Positions 1 to 11,122 of a DNA stretch of 64,000 bases are shown in pieces. Both the position numbers and the translations under genes were made by a program. Position 1 is the stretch's first letter, and the number at the start of each line of letters is the position of its first letter. Source of the stretch: Styela clava (Eukaryota; Chordata; Ascidiacea; Stolidobranchia; Styelidae); assembly GCF_964204865.1 (NCBI RefSeq), contig NC_135252.1, forward strand, positions 21,473,383 to 21,537,382, written 5' to 3'. The notes under the pieces are model-generated. The model was not told the DNA's origin. It made no database searches and saw nothing but the letters and a program-made list of their open reading frames with translations.

Positions 1-2
1 AA

Positions 3-1031
3 ATGCCAATGATGAAACCTGATTTACCTTCAAGGCCATGGGAAAAACTTGGAACAGATATTTTTGAGTTCCAAGGCAAGAAGTATTTAATGATTGTGGA
101 TTACTTTTCAAGATTTCCAGTTGTGAGAAAACTGCAAGATATGACAGCTGAATCAGTATGTGAACAATTTTCAAATGTACTTGCAGAATATGGTTTATGT
201 TCCACAATACTAGCAGATTTTGGATCTCGATATGTGAGTCAATTGTTCAGAGGAAAATGTGATGCTAATGGAATTACAATGACCTTCAGTTCACCTTATC
301 ATCACCAAGCAAATAGTCTCGCAGAAAGAGCTATTGGCACTTGTAAATCATTATGGAAAAAAGCCAAAGAAGAGGGGAAATCTCTGGAATCAAGCTTATG
401 GATTTATCGAGTCACACCACTTGATTATCAAACACCATCACCATTTGAATTGTTATTTGGTAGAAGACCAAGAACATTTATGCCTATGAATGAACGGTCT
501 TTACAATCGAAAAGTACAGAGCTTGAAAAGCAGCAAGAGATTAATGAAAATAAACAGGTGAAACAAAAAGAATTTTATGATCGAAAAGCTTCCATTGACA
601 GAAGACCACTGTCGAAAAATGAAGATGTATATGTGTGGAATGATCTTAGAAGAATATGGGAGCCAGGAAAAATTGAAAATATACCAAATCCTGTTAGAGA
701 GCCAAGAACCTACACAGTTCTATTGAATTCGAAATTATATAGGAGAACTCGTGAACACCTAAAACCAAGAATTGCTGCAAATAATTCAAAGTATAATGAA
801 AAGAAATTTGAATTGAAACCATTTTATTATACACAAGCTCCAGTGATTGATAATAATCTAAAGAACAGTACAACTCCTGAAAAAGTACAAAATCAGGAAA
901 AAGAAATAAAAGCAGAAGAGACACATAAAGAACCTCAACCTACAATGGATAGAAATACTGGATTTATACCAAAAGCTCAGACAACCAAGTCAGGAAGAAC
1001 TACACAAGTTCCAGCCAAGTTTAGGGATTAG
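3..1031 (+). CDS. Ty3/gypsy retrotransposon integrase, C-terminal part of pol (cut by window edge)
   Basis: This 342-residue open frame is the end of a gypsy-type Pol polyprotein; the N-terminal part lies outside the window. It carries the integrase core (rve), which joins element cDNA to the host chromosome. The D,D35E residues are visible as D19 (LGTD), D72 (LADFGS) and E108 (LAERA). The core is followed by a charged region around 160-230 and a tail ending TKSGRTTQVPAKFRD, the usual style for the end of gypsy pol. The second catalytic block reads DFGS where D-N/E-G is normal, so activity is doubtful although the frame is open. A polypurine tract and LTR follow directly, which confirms the element type and orientation. 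Confidence 0.85.
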   Translation: MPMMKPDLPSRPWEKLGTDIFEFQGKKYLMIVDYFSRFPVVRKLQDMTAESVCEQFSNVLAEYGLCSTILADFGSRYVSQLFRGKCDANGITMTFSSPYHHQANSLAERAIGTCKSLWKKAKEEGKSLESSLWIYRVTPLDYQTPSPFELLFGRRPRTFMPMNERSLQSKSTELEKQQEINENKQVKQKEFYDRKASIDRRPLSKNEDVYVWNDLRRIWEPGKIENIPNPVREPRTYTVLLNSKLYRRTREHLKPRIAANNSKYNEKKFELKPFYYTQAPVIDNNLKNSTTPEKVQNQEKEIKAEETHKEPQPTMDRNTGFIPKAQTTKSGRTTQVPAKFRD

Positions 1032-1076
1032 AGTGTACCCCTTTTATGTGCATATAATGGTTCTTTTTTATTTATC

Positions 1077-1089
1077 GAAAAAAGGGGGA
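1077..1089 (+). other. Polypurine tract of the Ty3/gypsy element
   Basis: An uninterrupted purine run (gaaaaaaggggga) sits 46 bp after the pol stop and directly before the TGT that opens the LTR. This is the position of the plus-strand DNA primer in LTR retroelements. Confidence 0.7.
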
Positions 1090-1367
1090 TGTCATACAAT
1101 AGGTATAATATTGTATTATTGTTATGCTCTAATGACTTTTCATGCGTGCCCTATTTTCTTTAAGTATGTTGTGGCGCATGAATATCTTGTTTACAAGGTG
1201 TCTTCGTTTCGCTGTTCTAGGAGTAACACGTAAATTTGATGCTGTGCTGTGTTAGAAGTAAATGTGAATACTTGAATATATGAGCTGATTGTTGGTGTGG
1301 ATGGTTGGGAAGTAAGGTGCCTCAATAATAATAATTATAGTTGCCATCAACAAGGAGAACTATAACA
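1090..1367 (+). repeat. 3' LTR of the Ty3/gypsy element (about 278 bp)
   Basis: The LTR starts TGTCATACAATAGG directly after the polypurine tract and is taken to end at ACTATAACA, giving TG...CA ends. The right boundary is inferred from the TG/CA rule because the 5' LTR is outside the window, so it could shift by some bases. The LTR ends 6 bp before the ATG of the hAT transposase that follows, so the retroelement has landed at the very start of that gene. Confidence 0.65.
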
Positions 1368-1373
1368 CTCATA

Positions 1374-3294
1374 ATGAATAAGGTTGATGCACTACTTCGC
1401 ACTCCGTTTTCGCAGCTGCCGCTGGAACAAAAATTAGAGGTACAACGTCTTGGGCCTTATCAACCGAAAAATTGTTCACTGGAACAATCCCATGACGGAG
1501 GCAAGCGTCGGCGTACATTCTGCGCAGAAACTTGGTATAAAAAACACGAATGGTTGTGTTACAGCGAGGACAAAAATGCACTTTTTTGTTTTTATTGCCC
1601 ACTTTTTGCTACCGCCCGTGACTCACGTTGGTGTAAATTTGGTTTTAGAGATCTTAAACATCTTTCCGAGCGTGCCAGGAATCATCAATCTTCTATGGAG
1701 CATCTGGACAATGCAGTAAAATACCGAACATTCGGAAATGTTAATATTGCAGCACAGTTGGATGAAGGACGCGCGGTTTCTATTCGTCGGCACAACCAAA
1801 ACGTCGAGAAAAACCGCCATGTTCTCGGTCGATTGATAGATGTTTTGAAGTTCATTGGTTGTCACGAGCTGTCCCTCCGTGGGCACGATAAACGGGCTGG
1901 CTCTTCTAATAGAGGGGTATTTTTGGATATGGTGGAATACACCGCATCCCTAGATACAGTATTGAGAGATCATCTTGATGCCGCAACTGTTTCGAAAGGG
2001 ACATCTAAGGATATCCAAAATGATTTGCTCGACTCAATGTATAAAATTTATTTACAACATTTGGCTCTGGAAATTGAGAATTGCCAGTTCCTTTCGATTC
2101 AGTCTGACGAGACAACTGACATCACGTGCGTTTCCCAACTGGCTGTGGTGTTTCGGTTTGTGAAAGATGGTAAACCTACCGAGAGATTTCACAGCTTTGT
2201 ACCAATCGTTGATCGAAGTGTTACAGCCTTACAACGCGAAGTCAAAAGTGTTAGCTCTTATTGATAACTCTTATAACTTATGACGCCGCGGCAGTCATGA
2301 GTGGGTCGAAACATGGTGTTCAAGTTTATATAAAAGAAGATTTTCCTCATGCGCATTTTTTACATTGTTATGCACACCAATTTAACCTCGTTATTAAAAA
2401 TATGTGTCTTGATACCCCTCTCGTCCGTATATTTTTTGCAAATGTTTCGGAGTTTTCTTCATTTTTTTCCGTTTCGCTGAAGCGCTCTGATCTCCTTCGC
2501 CAGATATGTAGCCGCCGTCTCCCAGCTTGTGCACCAACACGTTGGAACTTCCAATCACGCGTGGTGCAGGGCGTGTCCGAAATTAGGTCTGAGCTCATTG
2601 AGTGTTTCAATGGCATTCAGAGCTCTCCGGTTTGGGACGAACGCTCTGTGAGGGAGGCGGCAGGTCTAAAGCGTCTGCTAGAAGATGGTGAGTTTTCATT
2701 TTTTCTCCACAACATTCTATCACGTGGATGTATTATACGGCGCATTGCAGTCAAGGCTAATGGATGGAGCGTCTGTGCAGTCGTGTATTTCAGACTTCTG
2801 CGATGCTGTATCTCGTATCCGGGAAACAATAACATACGACGACACATGGAGTGCTTCTTTACGCCGCGGGCAAACAACGCAGCGTTTGATTTTGTCTGCA
2901 AAGGAATGCTGTGACATTCTGGTGAATCGAATAGGCGATCGAATTGCGATGTATATACACCAATCAAACTTTTTTGAACATCACATCAACTTGCGCGCTC
3001 TATTGGTTCCTCATAGATAGCACTCTAGTAACTACCTTTGCGGCGTCTGCAAAATTTCTGGACATCATTTTGACGACGCCTATTTCATCCGCCGACGCAG
3101 AGCGAACATTCAGCACACTGAAGCGTATTAAAACGTATCTCAGAAGCACAATGAAGCAAGATAGATTAAATTCCCTGGCTGTTTTATCCATTCACAGAGA
3201 CGTTATTTCTGAGATGCATGACTTTAATCAGCGCGTTATTGAGCATTTTGCTTCCAAGAAACCGCGGCGTGTTGCATATATGTTAAAGCAGTAG
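1374..3294 (+). pseudogene. hAT-family transposase with TTF-type zinc finger, frameshifted
   Basis: This is a decayed hAT transposase related to the ZMYM1-like / TTF-zinc-finger proteins. In order: the TTF finger region with FCFYC and a downstream H-x-S-x-x-H (about 1540-1720), the first catalytic Asp in QSDETTD (about 2100), the second in TYDAAAVMSG followed by HCYAHQFNLV (about 2275-2390), and the C-terminal dimerisation block SSADAERTFSTLKRIKTYLR (about 3090-3150). The frame changes near 2260, 2690 and 3010, so no intact protein can be made. The chosen ATG at 1374 lies just after the gypsy LTR, which separates the gene from its own promoter and left terminal repeat. I could not identify the hAT ends. 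Confidence 0.85.
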
Positions 3295-3622
3295 AAGTCT
3301 AGCAGCATATATATCTATGAGTGAGCGACGCATGTCCTTATCTTTGCATTACCTTTCCTTTCCTCATAGTAACGTTTTAAACCTTACTTTAGGTTTTGTC
3401 TGCTTTCCCGAAGTTTCTTTTAATATGTCATTGTATTTATCTGGGTAAATATTGCCTTTCCTTTTGAAAGAGGTTTCAAAATAAACTATGTCTATATTTA
3501 TTAATCCCTTGACTTGGACCGGTTTTAAAGACACTTTCTTATCGTTAAAAATTGTCGCTTTTGCCGATTGGTTGTTATCGATGGAATGGTTTTTATACTC
3601 ATAAAATGATGGGAGAACTTAC
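3295..3622. other. Noncoding stretch after the hAT transposase
   Basis: AT-rich sequence with no convincing ORF on either strand. It probably contains the 3' part of the hAT element, but I could not place a terminal inverted repeat. Confidence 0.4.
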
Positions 3623-3766
3623 AGCGCTCATCCTGTCCCCGTAGATGGGGGTGACTTGGTCCCGCAGTAGCTTGCCCCGGTTGTCAAAATGACCACGCGC
3701 CGCCACTGATGGCCAGGTTGGCGAACTTTGGTTGATGATGCTCTTCATGTTAAAGAAGAGGACGTA
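3623..3766 (-). CDS. Possible exon of an unrecognised protein
   Basis: On the minus strand a GC-rich open segment reads about 47 codons, including NQSSPTWPSVAARG and LLRDQVTPIYGDRMSA. It ends at a good donor (GCT|gtaagt) at 3622/3623. Base composition is far more coding-like than its surroundings. The upstream acceptor is uncertain (about 3766) and no neighbouring exon was found. I do not recognise the family. It may be a captured or stranded exon, or a fragment of a mobile-element gene. Confidence 0.3.
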
Positions 3767-3839
3767 AGCTTAGCACAACTCGTGTCATATGTGCGTAAGA
3801 ACACGAGGGAATAGTCAAACCTTGCTAATCCCGAACGAA

Positions 3840-4062
3840 ATAATGTCTAATAAAACTAGAGAAATTGCAAATAAATCAATGGAACAACATAAATCATATT
3901 TTACTGCAACTGTCTTAGCTGATGACAAACCAATTCCTAATTGTTTTAAATGTAATCTCACTCATTTCCTGAATCAATGTCAAGAGTTTAGGAATATGAT
4001 ATAAGCGGGAGAGAGAAAAATTTGTGAGGGATTTGAAGTTATGTTTTTCTTGTCTACAAAAA
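3840..4062 (+). pseudogene. BEL/Pao retroelement zinc-knuckle fragment
   Basis: The reading frame shows PIPNCFKCNLTHFLNQCQEF, then, after a one-base frame change near 4005, EKFVRDLKLCFSCLQ. This C-x2-C-H-C...F-V-x-x-x-x-L-C-F-x-C-L pattern is typical of the junction between the gag-like region and protease in BEL/Pao elements. Nothing else of the element is present, and it stops where the next repeat begins at about 4066. Confidence 0.55.
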
Positions 4063-4065
4063 AAA

Positions 4066-4706
4066 AACGCATAGATACTCGAAAAAGCGCTCCTTCCGTT
4101 AATATTATGAATTAAAGAGGAGCCTTTCCAATAACGGACTTTCGTTTAAATTCTTGTTTAAAATATGTGAATTCATCGGTAACGAAATGTCATCTGCTAA
4201 CACCTGTCACGTATAAAACTTTCATGTAATCAATCACCCGTGTTGGTTGCTATCTCGCGTGAACAGCAAAGGCTTTCACATTTGAGTTACGCCTTCCATC
4301 TAACAGACAACAATTGATACAAAAAAGCTGGAATCCATATTAGTTATGTAGTGGATCATTTGTACAAAACCCCTGCAAAATAACATCCCCCGCCACCACT
4401 CAAATTAAAATGGTAATTATCCATTAGGGTTAGGAATGGAGATTGCGCTGAAAAAAAAAACTTTTTAATTTATCCCTAACCGTAACCGAATATCTATTAA
4501 TTTGTCATTTTAAATCACTTTAAAAGTCGCCACCCGCTGTTTTAAGAAATAGGTTTACCTATGTTCCCTCCGAAATATTAAGCAAGATCCTCCCCTATTT
4601 TAGGAGAGAGGTTGACCTACTTTCCTTTCAACCTTTTTTCTCGGAAATATTATGTAAAATCACTTTGAAAATCCCCCAGTTTCCTAGCTAGCTTGACCTA
4701 ATTTCT
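4066..4706 (+). repeat. Dispersed noncoding repeat, forward copy
   Basis: About 640 bp whose reverse complement occurs at 62686-63232. Shared landmarks in order are ACTCGAAAAAGCGCTCC, a block on spurious spacing with AACAGCAAAGGCTTTCACA, GTGGATCATTTGTACAAA, and a twice-repeated motif around AATATTTC(C/G)GAG followed by TAGGTCAACCT. No ORF is conserved. It is probably a nonautonomous transposon or LTR-like piece of unknown class. Confidence 0.65.
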
Positions 4707-4842
4707 CCTTTACAAATAGAGGACTTTCACGGTTACAGAGCCACAAGGACACCTCGCTGGAAGCGGAGAGATTAGTGGTGGAGTGAGTCCCAATCATATG
4801 AGTTCCCATGTTCGGAATTTCGGTATATAGAGGACTTGCACG

Positions 4843-4854
4843 GGTCACGTGACC
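4843..4854. promoter_or_regulatory. Perfect 12-bp palindrome GGTCACGTGACC (E-box type)
   Basis: A self-complementary 12-mer centred on CACGTG about 95 bp upstream of the THAP ATG at 4949. CACGTG in this context is the consensus for USF/MITF/Myc-type bHLH factors. It could be a promoter element of the THAP gene, or an internal palindrome of a mobile element. The downstream copy of the gene lacks this sequence because its upstream flank is different. Confidence 0.35.
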
Positions 4855-4948
4855 TTGTTTACCGGACGGCAATAAAACAAAAACGTCCATTTGGCTCCTG
4901 TCAGTTGCAAGTCGGATTATACGTTTCCGTTTTGTTTGGCTGTTGAAA

Positions 4949-5908
4949 ATGGTTATTTCGTATTGTTCCGCTGGCTGTACGTATAGTATAGAGTATAGAC
5001 AACGAAGTTGATCTTCAGTTATATTCCACTGTTTTCAAAAGATCCGGAACGTCGTGCAATGTGGATATCATCTATTGGCAGGACTGCTTGGTGTCAAGTC
5101 CAGAAGCCATCTCACTTGTGTTTCACTGTTTGCGGACAGCACTTCGTTGATGGTGAGTCATCATGTGCCGTTATCAATTTTTTAAATATTCATAAGCTCC
5201 CTCATTTCAATGGAAAGCAGATGACAAACTACTGTTATTGGTAGGCCTACTTGCAGACTTGACTCGTGTAAAGTATTAATCAATAATTGCCATAAGGTAT
5301 TGTTTCCCTAGTTAGCAGGTAATCTATTAGTAAGTGTGAAAAGTTGAATAGATAACTAAACGCCAGTGCTAATGCAAAAAATAACCAGAATTCAATTGAA
5401 TTCTCCATCTAAGAATACGCTGGGACTGGGAGTTTCACAGGTTCCAATCCCATGCGAGGATAGTTATGTGCGAGGGGATTGCAGCTCTCCTCCCACTGAG
5501 GGTGGTTCACACGACCGCTGGTTGATTACGACATCCCTCACCATCAAGTATATGCTTCTAAAACAAATAACTGGCTAACTAATTCCGACATAGAATGGTA
5601 ATCGTACGATGTTGCACTTTGAAATCTCTCCTCAACCACAGATAAATTCTATCCTGAAAACTAACCACATTGGTAGGCATAGTTGCGTTTTAAATTGAAA
5701 GAAATCTTCATTAATGGTCAGAAGGTGTTGTCTGATTGTTTTGTTGGTTAGCAGGTAATTTATTACTGATCTGATCCACAAACTTGGCACTGTCAAATGA
5801 TTAGTGTTCAATTTATTTTCAGGAAAAAAGGAAGATAACCCATTATCAGCTGCTTATATGTCCCATCGATATTTGAATTTTTGCCATCCCCAGAGAGGAA
5901 GAGAATAG
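4949..5908 (+). pseudogene. THAP-domain gene, upstream copy (two exons, frameshift in exon 1)
   Basis: THAP domains are C2CH zinc-binding DNA-binding modules of P-element transposases and derived host factors. Exon 1 starts at ATG 4949 with SYCSAGC (first Cys pair). The frame breaks near 5008, and the expected continuation FSKDPERRAMW, a second Cys and CGQHFVDG follow in the next frame. The exon ends at G5152 with donor gtgagt. Exon 2 starts at 5823 after ttttcag; joined in phase 1 it reads GKKEDNPLSAAYM and stops at 5908. The order C..C..W..C..H-F matches THAP. The frame break near the repeated TATAGTATAGAG suggests a microsatellite-like indel. It is copy A of a tandem duplication. Confidence 0.65.
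5395..5600 (+). repeat. tRNA-derived SINE, degenerate copy
   Basis: Sequence from about AATACGCTGGGACTGG, through a weakened B box (GGTTCCAATCCC), to GACATAGAATGGTAATCG matches the better-preserved SINE at 43749-44101. The A-box half is poorly kept. The same copy is present in the duplicated segment at 10610-10815, so this insertion predates the duplication. Confidence 0.6.
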
Positions 5909-7591
5909 TTAGAAAAAGGGGGATTTTGAAGAAAGGCAAAAGGCAGGACCATTTCAACAAATTCTGTTAACTTGTATGCGTTGCAATATTAATTTGCAGT
6001 TGTTAGCATAAACATTTATTGTGTCTTTCGACTAGACAAAAACACATTGTTGCTTACCGATTATGGTTCCTGAGTAAATCAAAATTACTTTCCTTAATTT
6101 AAAACTGCTATTTAATTGGGTTAAAACAAGGCATGAATAAATCTGAATTTCACAGATAAATTATATATACTAAGGCCGTAGATTTGACACTTGACAAACA
6201 CATTAATAAATTCTTTGTCCAATTCCATCCCTTTTGATAATTTTGGAAGGCTTAGAAAGTCGCTGATAACGTGCGCGACTGCATTTCGTTAAAATCGCCA
6301 ATTGTTTTCGTCAGCGTGACGTGTTTTTAAGACTGTAAACATCTTTACGTCGGTGTTTATATTCCCAAATTTCCCCTGGCTTATGCATGTGTTGTTCCAC
6401 AAAGACGACGATTTTTTGTTCTCGTACGGAATTGTGGGTTCATTGTAAAAAACAATTTAGTATACTCATATAATCATTAGCAACGAGATGCCAAAAATAA
6501 TAAATGAAGAGGTGAATCCGCAACCCTAATTTCGGCATTATAAAATATTAAAACTAAAATCGAAAACGGAAAATAACACCATAAGTTTTGTTTGAGCAGA
6601 CCCGCCACAGATTAAAAACGATTTTTTATACATTGTAAATCACAAAATTTGGTGTTATGTTAGGTTTTCTTTGGAAATCATGCAATAGTCACTTAAATCG
6701 AAACACAGTCAACTGTGCGCGCGATGTCCCTTTTTATCCATTGTGAAACTACCGCCAGGGCTGCATGCGCGTTTTTCGCGGTATGTGACGACATTTTAGA
6801 TACTTAATGAAATGTATTTCACTCAATTTTTATTGTAATAAAATCACATTCAACCCAATTGAGCCAAAACAAGGCATTTCAAATATGCCCGCATCCGTCA
6901 TGGATTGCGCAATTGTAAATATTGAGATTTTCGTAAGGGCGATATCTTGCTTAAAAATAGTCTTGAGTGCTGAACGAAGAAACTCTAATACGACAAATCC
7001 AAAGATTGCCAAATGCGATCTAATCCATTTATAGTTGGCAGTTTAGCACTTATTTTATGTTATTTTAGAATAGTAATCTTTCATTTTAGTAATCGTAATA
7101 GTTAATTTCGACTCAAAGGCGAGTAACGATGAACACAAATAAATTATTATGACAATACATTTCAAATGCTCGCATCGGCCACGGATTTAATATTTTACGC
7201 AACAGAAAACTCGTTATTCATTAAAAAAGTCTTTTTTTAAAGAATGACCTAATTGCGAAGAATGCTCCACGAGAATTTCTGATTCCAATTCTAAACCCTC
7301 TCCTCCTTTTTAAAAATCCTAGCTGTGCACCTGCTATAGTTGATGTCATATTTGAATTACCGCCTCGTTGCCATATTTCGACGCTACTGTTGTCAAATAT
7401 TATGAAGACTTCTTTGAAAAGTTACAAAATTATCCGAGTCAGTATTTTAAAAGTTATCGAATAGCTCGCGGAGCCCCTACGTTTCTCTCACGGAGCCCGA
7501 GGGCTCCGTACGGAGCACTTTGAGAACCTATGCTTTAGACAAAACTTGAATATACTGGTAAATTTAGTTTAGATATAGAACTGGAGATAGA
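5909..7591. other. Noncoding segment of the duplicated unit
   Basis: AT-rich DNA without a supported gene; probably intronic or transposon-derived. Around 7480-7531 the words CGGAGCCC and CACTTTGAGAACCTATG look like the right end of a hAT-type MITE, but no matching left end was found. Short ORFs at 6807-7034 are conserved in the second copy only because the whole segment is. Confidence 0.4.
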
Positions 7592-8186
7592 ATGAGTAAA
7601 CGTAAAACATTTACCGTGATGATTAAGAGAAAGAAATCAACGGCATCAATCGAAACGAAGGGTTAGTGTTTTGCGCATTGTAGCTTTTGTGAATGTGACA
7701 TTATCCTGGAATTCATAGGTGAAGCAGTAATTTCTGCTTCAATGCCACTCAGAAGCACAGGAACATTGCTCAAAAAATTCATTCAAACTAATTTATAAAT
7801 CACTTTTTCAAGAGTTAATGATTATACAAGAGTCGCATTGGCCTGAAAACATTTTGTTTATTACGCTTGTTCTATGTTATCTTATTATTATTATGCTTAT
7901 TTTTGGGTTCATATCGATGGTAGCCTCGATGGTACCCACTTTTTTGAATGATATCTTAATTTTTTTTCAAATGCCTGTAGTTTATTACAAATTTATATAT
8001 TCTGTATGATTGTAATAATGTAACAATTACAAATTTACAGGAGGAATAGTGCATTTCAGGTGTACTCATGGTGTCTGCTACTTTATGAAGTATTTACTTC
8101 GCCAGGAAAGTGCAAGAGATCATGTCGATGGTTTATTAGCTTTCATACTTCAGCCCAATGTTTATATTTCAGACATAGCATCACAG
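7592..8186 (+). CDS. KDZ/HMGXB3-like transposase exons (HGV module), copy A
   Basis: A possible first exon (ATG 7592, MSKRKTFTVMIKRKKS, very basic, ending near 7661 at GG|GTTAGT) precedes a well-bounded exon at 8041-8186 (acceptor tttacag, donor gtatgg). This exon reads CTHGVCYFMKYLLRQESARD and LQPNVYISDIAS. From memory of the family, the pattern C-x-H-G-V-x-Y-x-x-K-x-L-L-R-x-E-S-x-R-D ... P-N-V matches a conserved core segment of invertebrate proteins named 'HMG domain-containing protein 3-like', related to KDZ/Zisupton transposases. The rest of the core was not found. The small open frame at 8577-8640, ending at a gtaag donor, may be another exon but has no recognisable motif. Confidence 0.5.
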
Positions 8187-8871
8187 GTATGGAGGTTTAC
8201 TTAAAAAAAGTTTTACAACAAAAAAGTTTTATTCTTTAAAAATGGTTCATCGCAATTTCATTGCAATGAAAAATGTATTTATTACACTTATTAGCAATTC
8301 AGGCAGGGAGGTTATTGATCTATTTCAGACACATACTTTGTGAGTTGTATGTAGCATTTTATGCCAGTTATAATTAGTTGATAGCTGGTTGAATAGAGTT
8401 GATCCTGCTCTAAGGCCCTGTCATAAAGATAGATCATCTTAAAAAGTTGGCAGAGAATTTTATTTTATTTGTTGATTGAAGATTGATCAAAACTTGTTAC
8501 GGAAGTAAAAGCCAGTGATTTATACCCATAAATCATACACTTTGTTGCCACATTTTTTAGATATTTCGTTTGTTCGATGTCTACTGTGAACTTTACGTTC
8601 ATTAGTGATGTGACCTTGTATCTGCAAAATGAAGCCTTAAATGGTAAGTTTGTACATCATCTGAAACGTTGCTGTGGTGATTTTGAAGTTGTTGTGAGCA
8701 AGGTATTTCAGTACCAGTTATCAAAGGTAAAAAATTACGTACTCTGCTTCAGTTTAGATAGATATATAGTAATCTTGGTTGGGAACTTGTGTGGTTTTAT
8801 TTAGCTTCTATCTTGAGACATTTCAGAGATTTGCTAGTTGTCATGTTCTATGAATTGAGTTGAGTATTGTA

Positions 8872-10208
8872 AGGCGTAGGCGAAGGCGTAAAAAATTATT
8901 ACAATGACATATAATGTGACACTGTCTTGTTGCTGAATCACGCTTGATAGCTTTACGACGCCAAGAGTGGAAGATTTTCTAAATGGGCATCACTAATCTT
9001 AGTTCTTTGCTTGTTCTTTGTAATGTCTCCGTTTTCGAAAATAATTGTTCGCGCAATTATGTACTTCCAAACATCTAAGTGAAGATTCTCGCATGGTGTG
9101 TGAAATTTTGATAAAGATTTTTTTTAAGAAGATACACATTTACAAAAATTACGCAGTGATGAATCTCTCGAATAGAATATGAATTTTATTTCCTTATAGC
9201 ATTGCAATATATTCGAATATTTACTGCGCTATTGAACCCCTGCCCTCAACATCAACTTTTTTTTCTTCGTGTTTCCATTTGTCTAATTATTATTAAATTG
9301 TAGGCTCGTTTAACGAGTAGCTAGCTGTTCAATAGAATTTGTAGGATATAATAAAATTTAGTTTAAACGTGTCTTACAATAAATTCTGTTACGTAAGAAA
9401 ATGTAATTTACTCCTCGAGCGTAGATTATAAATAAAATAAATTCATCGTCAAAACCGCCGTTTGGATGTTTACCCGGGCAAGCAAGATGCAAGATGCAAA
9501 AATAAACGTAACAATTTCCCCCCATTCGCATCCGCTCAGACAGACTTTCAGGCGTGGTCGTGAACATTTTCTCATTTTCGCGTTTTTAGATTTTATTCGT
9601 TAGTTTTTAGTTGTTTTTTGGAAATTTAAATATGAATCATATACGTCAATGGTTACTTTGTCTTCCTATGAGTTTCAGTTTAAATACAGTAATCAAAAAT
9701 TGGTGTAGAAATAGCTGTGATAGACTAGGCTAAAAAATTTTATCGGTACTTTTAAAAAACAGATTGTTGAATGATATGAATTATGATGATAGTTTGAAAC
9801 AAATATTCCATTTTACACAGGCAACAACTCGCGAAACCACTCTTAAAATAAGCACCGAAAATTTTAAAATGGTAAAGTATAAGAAGAATTTTCCGCGGTC
9901 AAAGGTCGGGGATAGGTCCAATCGGTGAATCGTCCCGGGCCAGATTTTTTTACCCCGGCCGTATTTTGCCGCCCACTGGGATACGCAAACTACAGTACCT
10001 TACTGCGGAGACAAGTCCAGCAATCCTTTCGCGTGTGATAAATCGACCACGAGATTCAAGCCTGCGAATGCACACAGAGTACAGAATTAGGTGCACTGTG
10101 CGTCGATCAAAAACAGGTTTTGCGAAATCGCCCCCTTCGACTTTTTCTCCCCCCTCTGTATCGTTTTCGCCCACTGGGGGGCGATATCGCCCACTTTGGG
10201 AATCACTG
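8872..10208. other. Unique spacer between the duplicated copies, ending in a hAT terminus
   Basis: This sequence separates the two duplicates and has no supported gene. Its last roughly 300 bp are GC-richer. They end in GGGCGATATCGCCCACTTTGGGAATCACTG, whose complement CAGTGATTCCCAAAGTGGGCG is a typical hAT terminal repeat. The hAT end at 10208 is the exact left breakpoint of copy B, and the first eight bases of copy B (gtatagac) would be its target duplication. No left hAT terminus was found. Confidence 0.5.
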
Positions 10209-11122
10209 GTATAGACAACGAAGTGGATCTTCAGTTATATTCCACTGTTTTCAAAAGATCAGGAACGTCGCGCAATGTGGATATCATCTATTGGCAGGAC
10301 TGCTTGGTGTCAAGTCCAGAAGCCATCTCACTTGTGTTTCACTGTTTGCGGACAGTACTTCGTTGATGGTGAGTCATCATGTGCCGTTATCAATTTTTTA
10401 AATATTCATAAGCTCCCTCATTTCAATGAAAAGCAGATGACAAACTACTGTTATTGGTAGGCCTACTTGCAGACTTGACTCGTGTAAAGTATTAATCAAT
10501 AATTGCCATAAGGTATTGTTTCCCTAGTTAGGGTAATCTATTAGTAAGTGTGAAAAGTTGAATAGATAACTAAACGCCAGTGCTAATGCAAAAAATAACC
10601 AGAATTCAATTGAATTCTCCATCTAAGAATACGCTGGGACTGGGAGTTTCACAGGTTCCAATCCCATGCGGGGATAGTTATGTGCGAGGGGATTGCAGCT
10701 CTCCTCCCACTGAGGGTGGTTCACACGACCGCTGGTTGATTACGACATCCCTCACCATCAAGTATATGCTTCTAAAACAAATAACTGGCTAACTAATCTC
10801 GACATAGAATGGTAATCGTACGATGTTGCACTTTGCAATCTCTCCTCAACCACAGATAAATTCTATCCTGAAAACTAACCACATTGGTAGGCATAGTTGC
10901 GTTTTAAATTGAAAGAAATCTTCATTAATGGTCAGAAGGTGTTGTCTGATTGTTTTGTTGGTTAGCAGGTAATTTATTACTGATCTGATACACAAACTTG
11001 GCACTGTCAAATGATTAGTGTTCAATTTATTTTCAGGAAAAAAGGAAGATAACCCATTATCAGCTGCTTATATGTCCCATCGATATTTGAATTTTCGCCA
11101 TCCCCAGAGAGGAAGAGAATAG
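10209..11122 (+). pseudogene. THAP-domain gene, downstream copy, 5'-truncated
   Basis: The first Cys pair and start codon of the THAP domain are missing. Exon 1 remnant ends at 10368 (donor gtgagt), and exon 2 is at 11037-11122 with the same stop as in copy A. It still shows FSKDPERRAMW-type coding in one frame (with R-S-G in place of the expected residues in another), the second Cys and CGQYFVDG. The His of C-x-x-H-F is retained but the preceding base change turns QHF into QYF in the alternative reading, so the zinc site is probably lost. Confidence 0.55.
10610..10815 (+). repeat. tRNA-derived SINE, duplicate of the degenerate copy
   Basis: Same degenerate SINE as at 5395-5600, carried by the tandem duplication rather than by a new insertion. 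Confidence 0.6.

Larger units (their letters stand above)
4993..8871 (+). repeat. Tandem duplication, copy A
   Basis: Near-identical to 10209-14053 at an offset of 5182-5216 bp, differing by scattered substitutions and a few small indels. It holds the THAP exons, a degenerate SINE, noncoding DNA and the HGV-motif exon. Both copies end at the same word, TTGAGTATTGTA, after which they diverge, so 8871 and 14053 are the right breakpoints. Confidence 0.9.
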
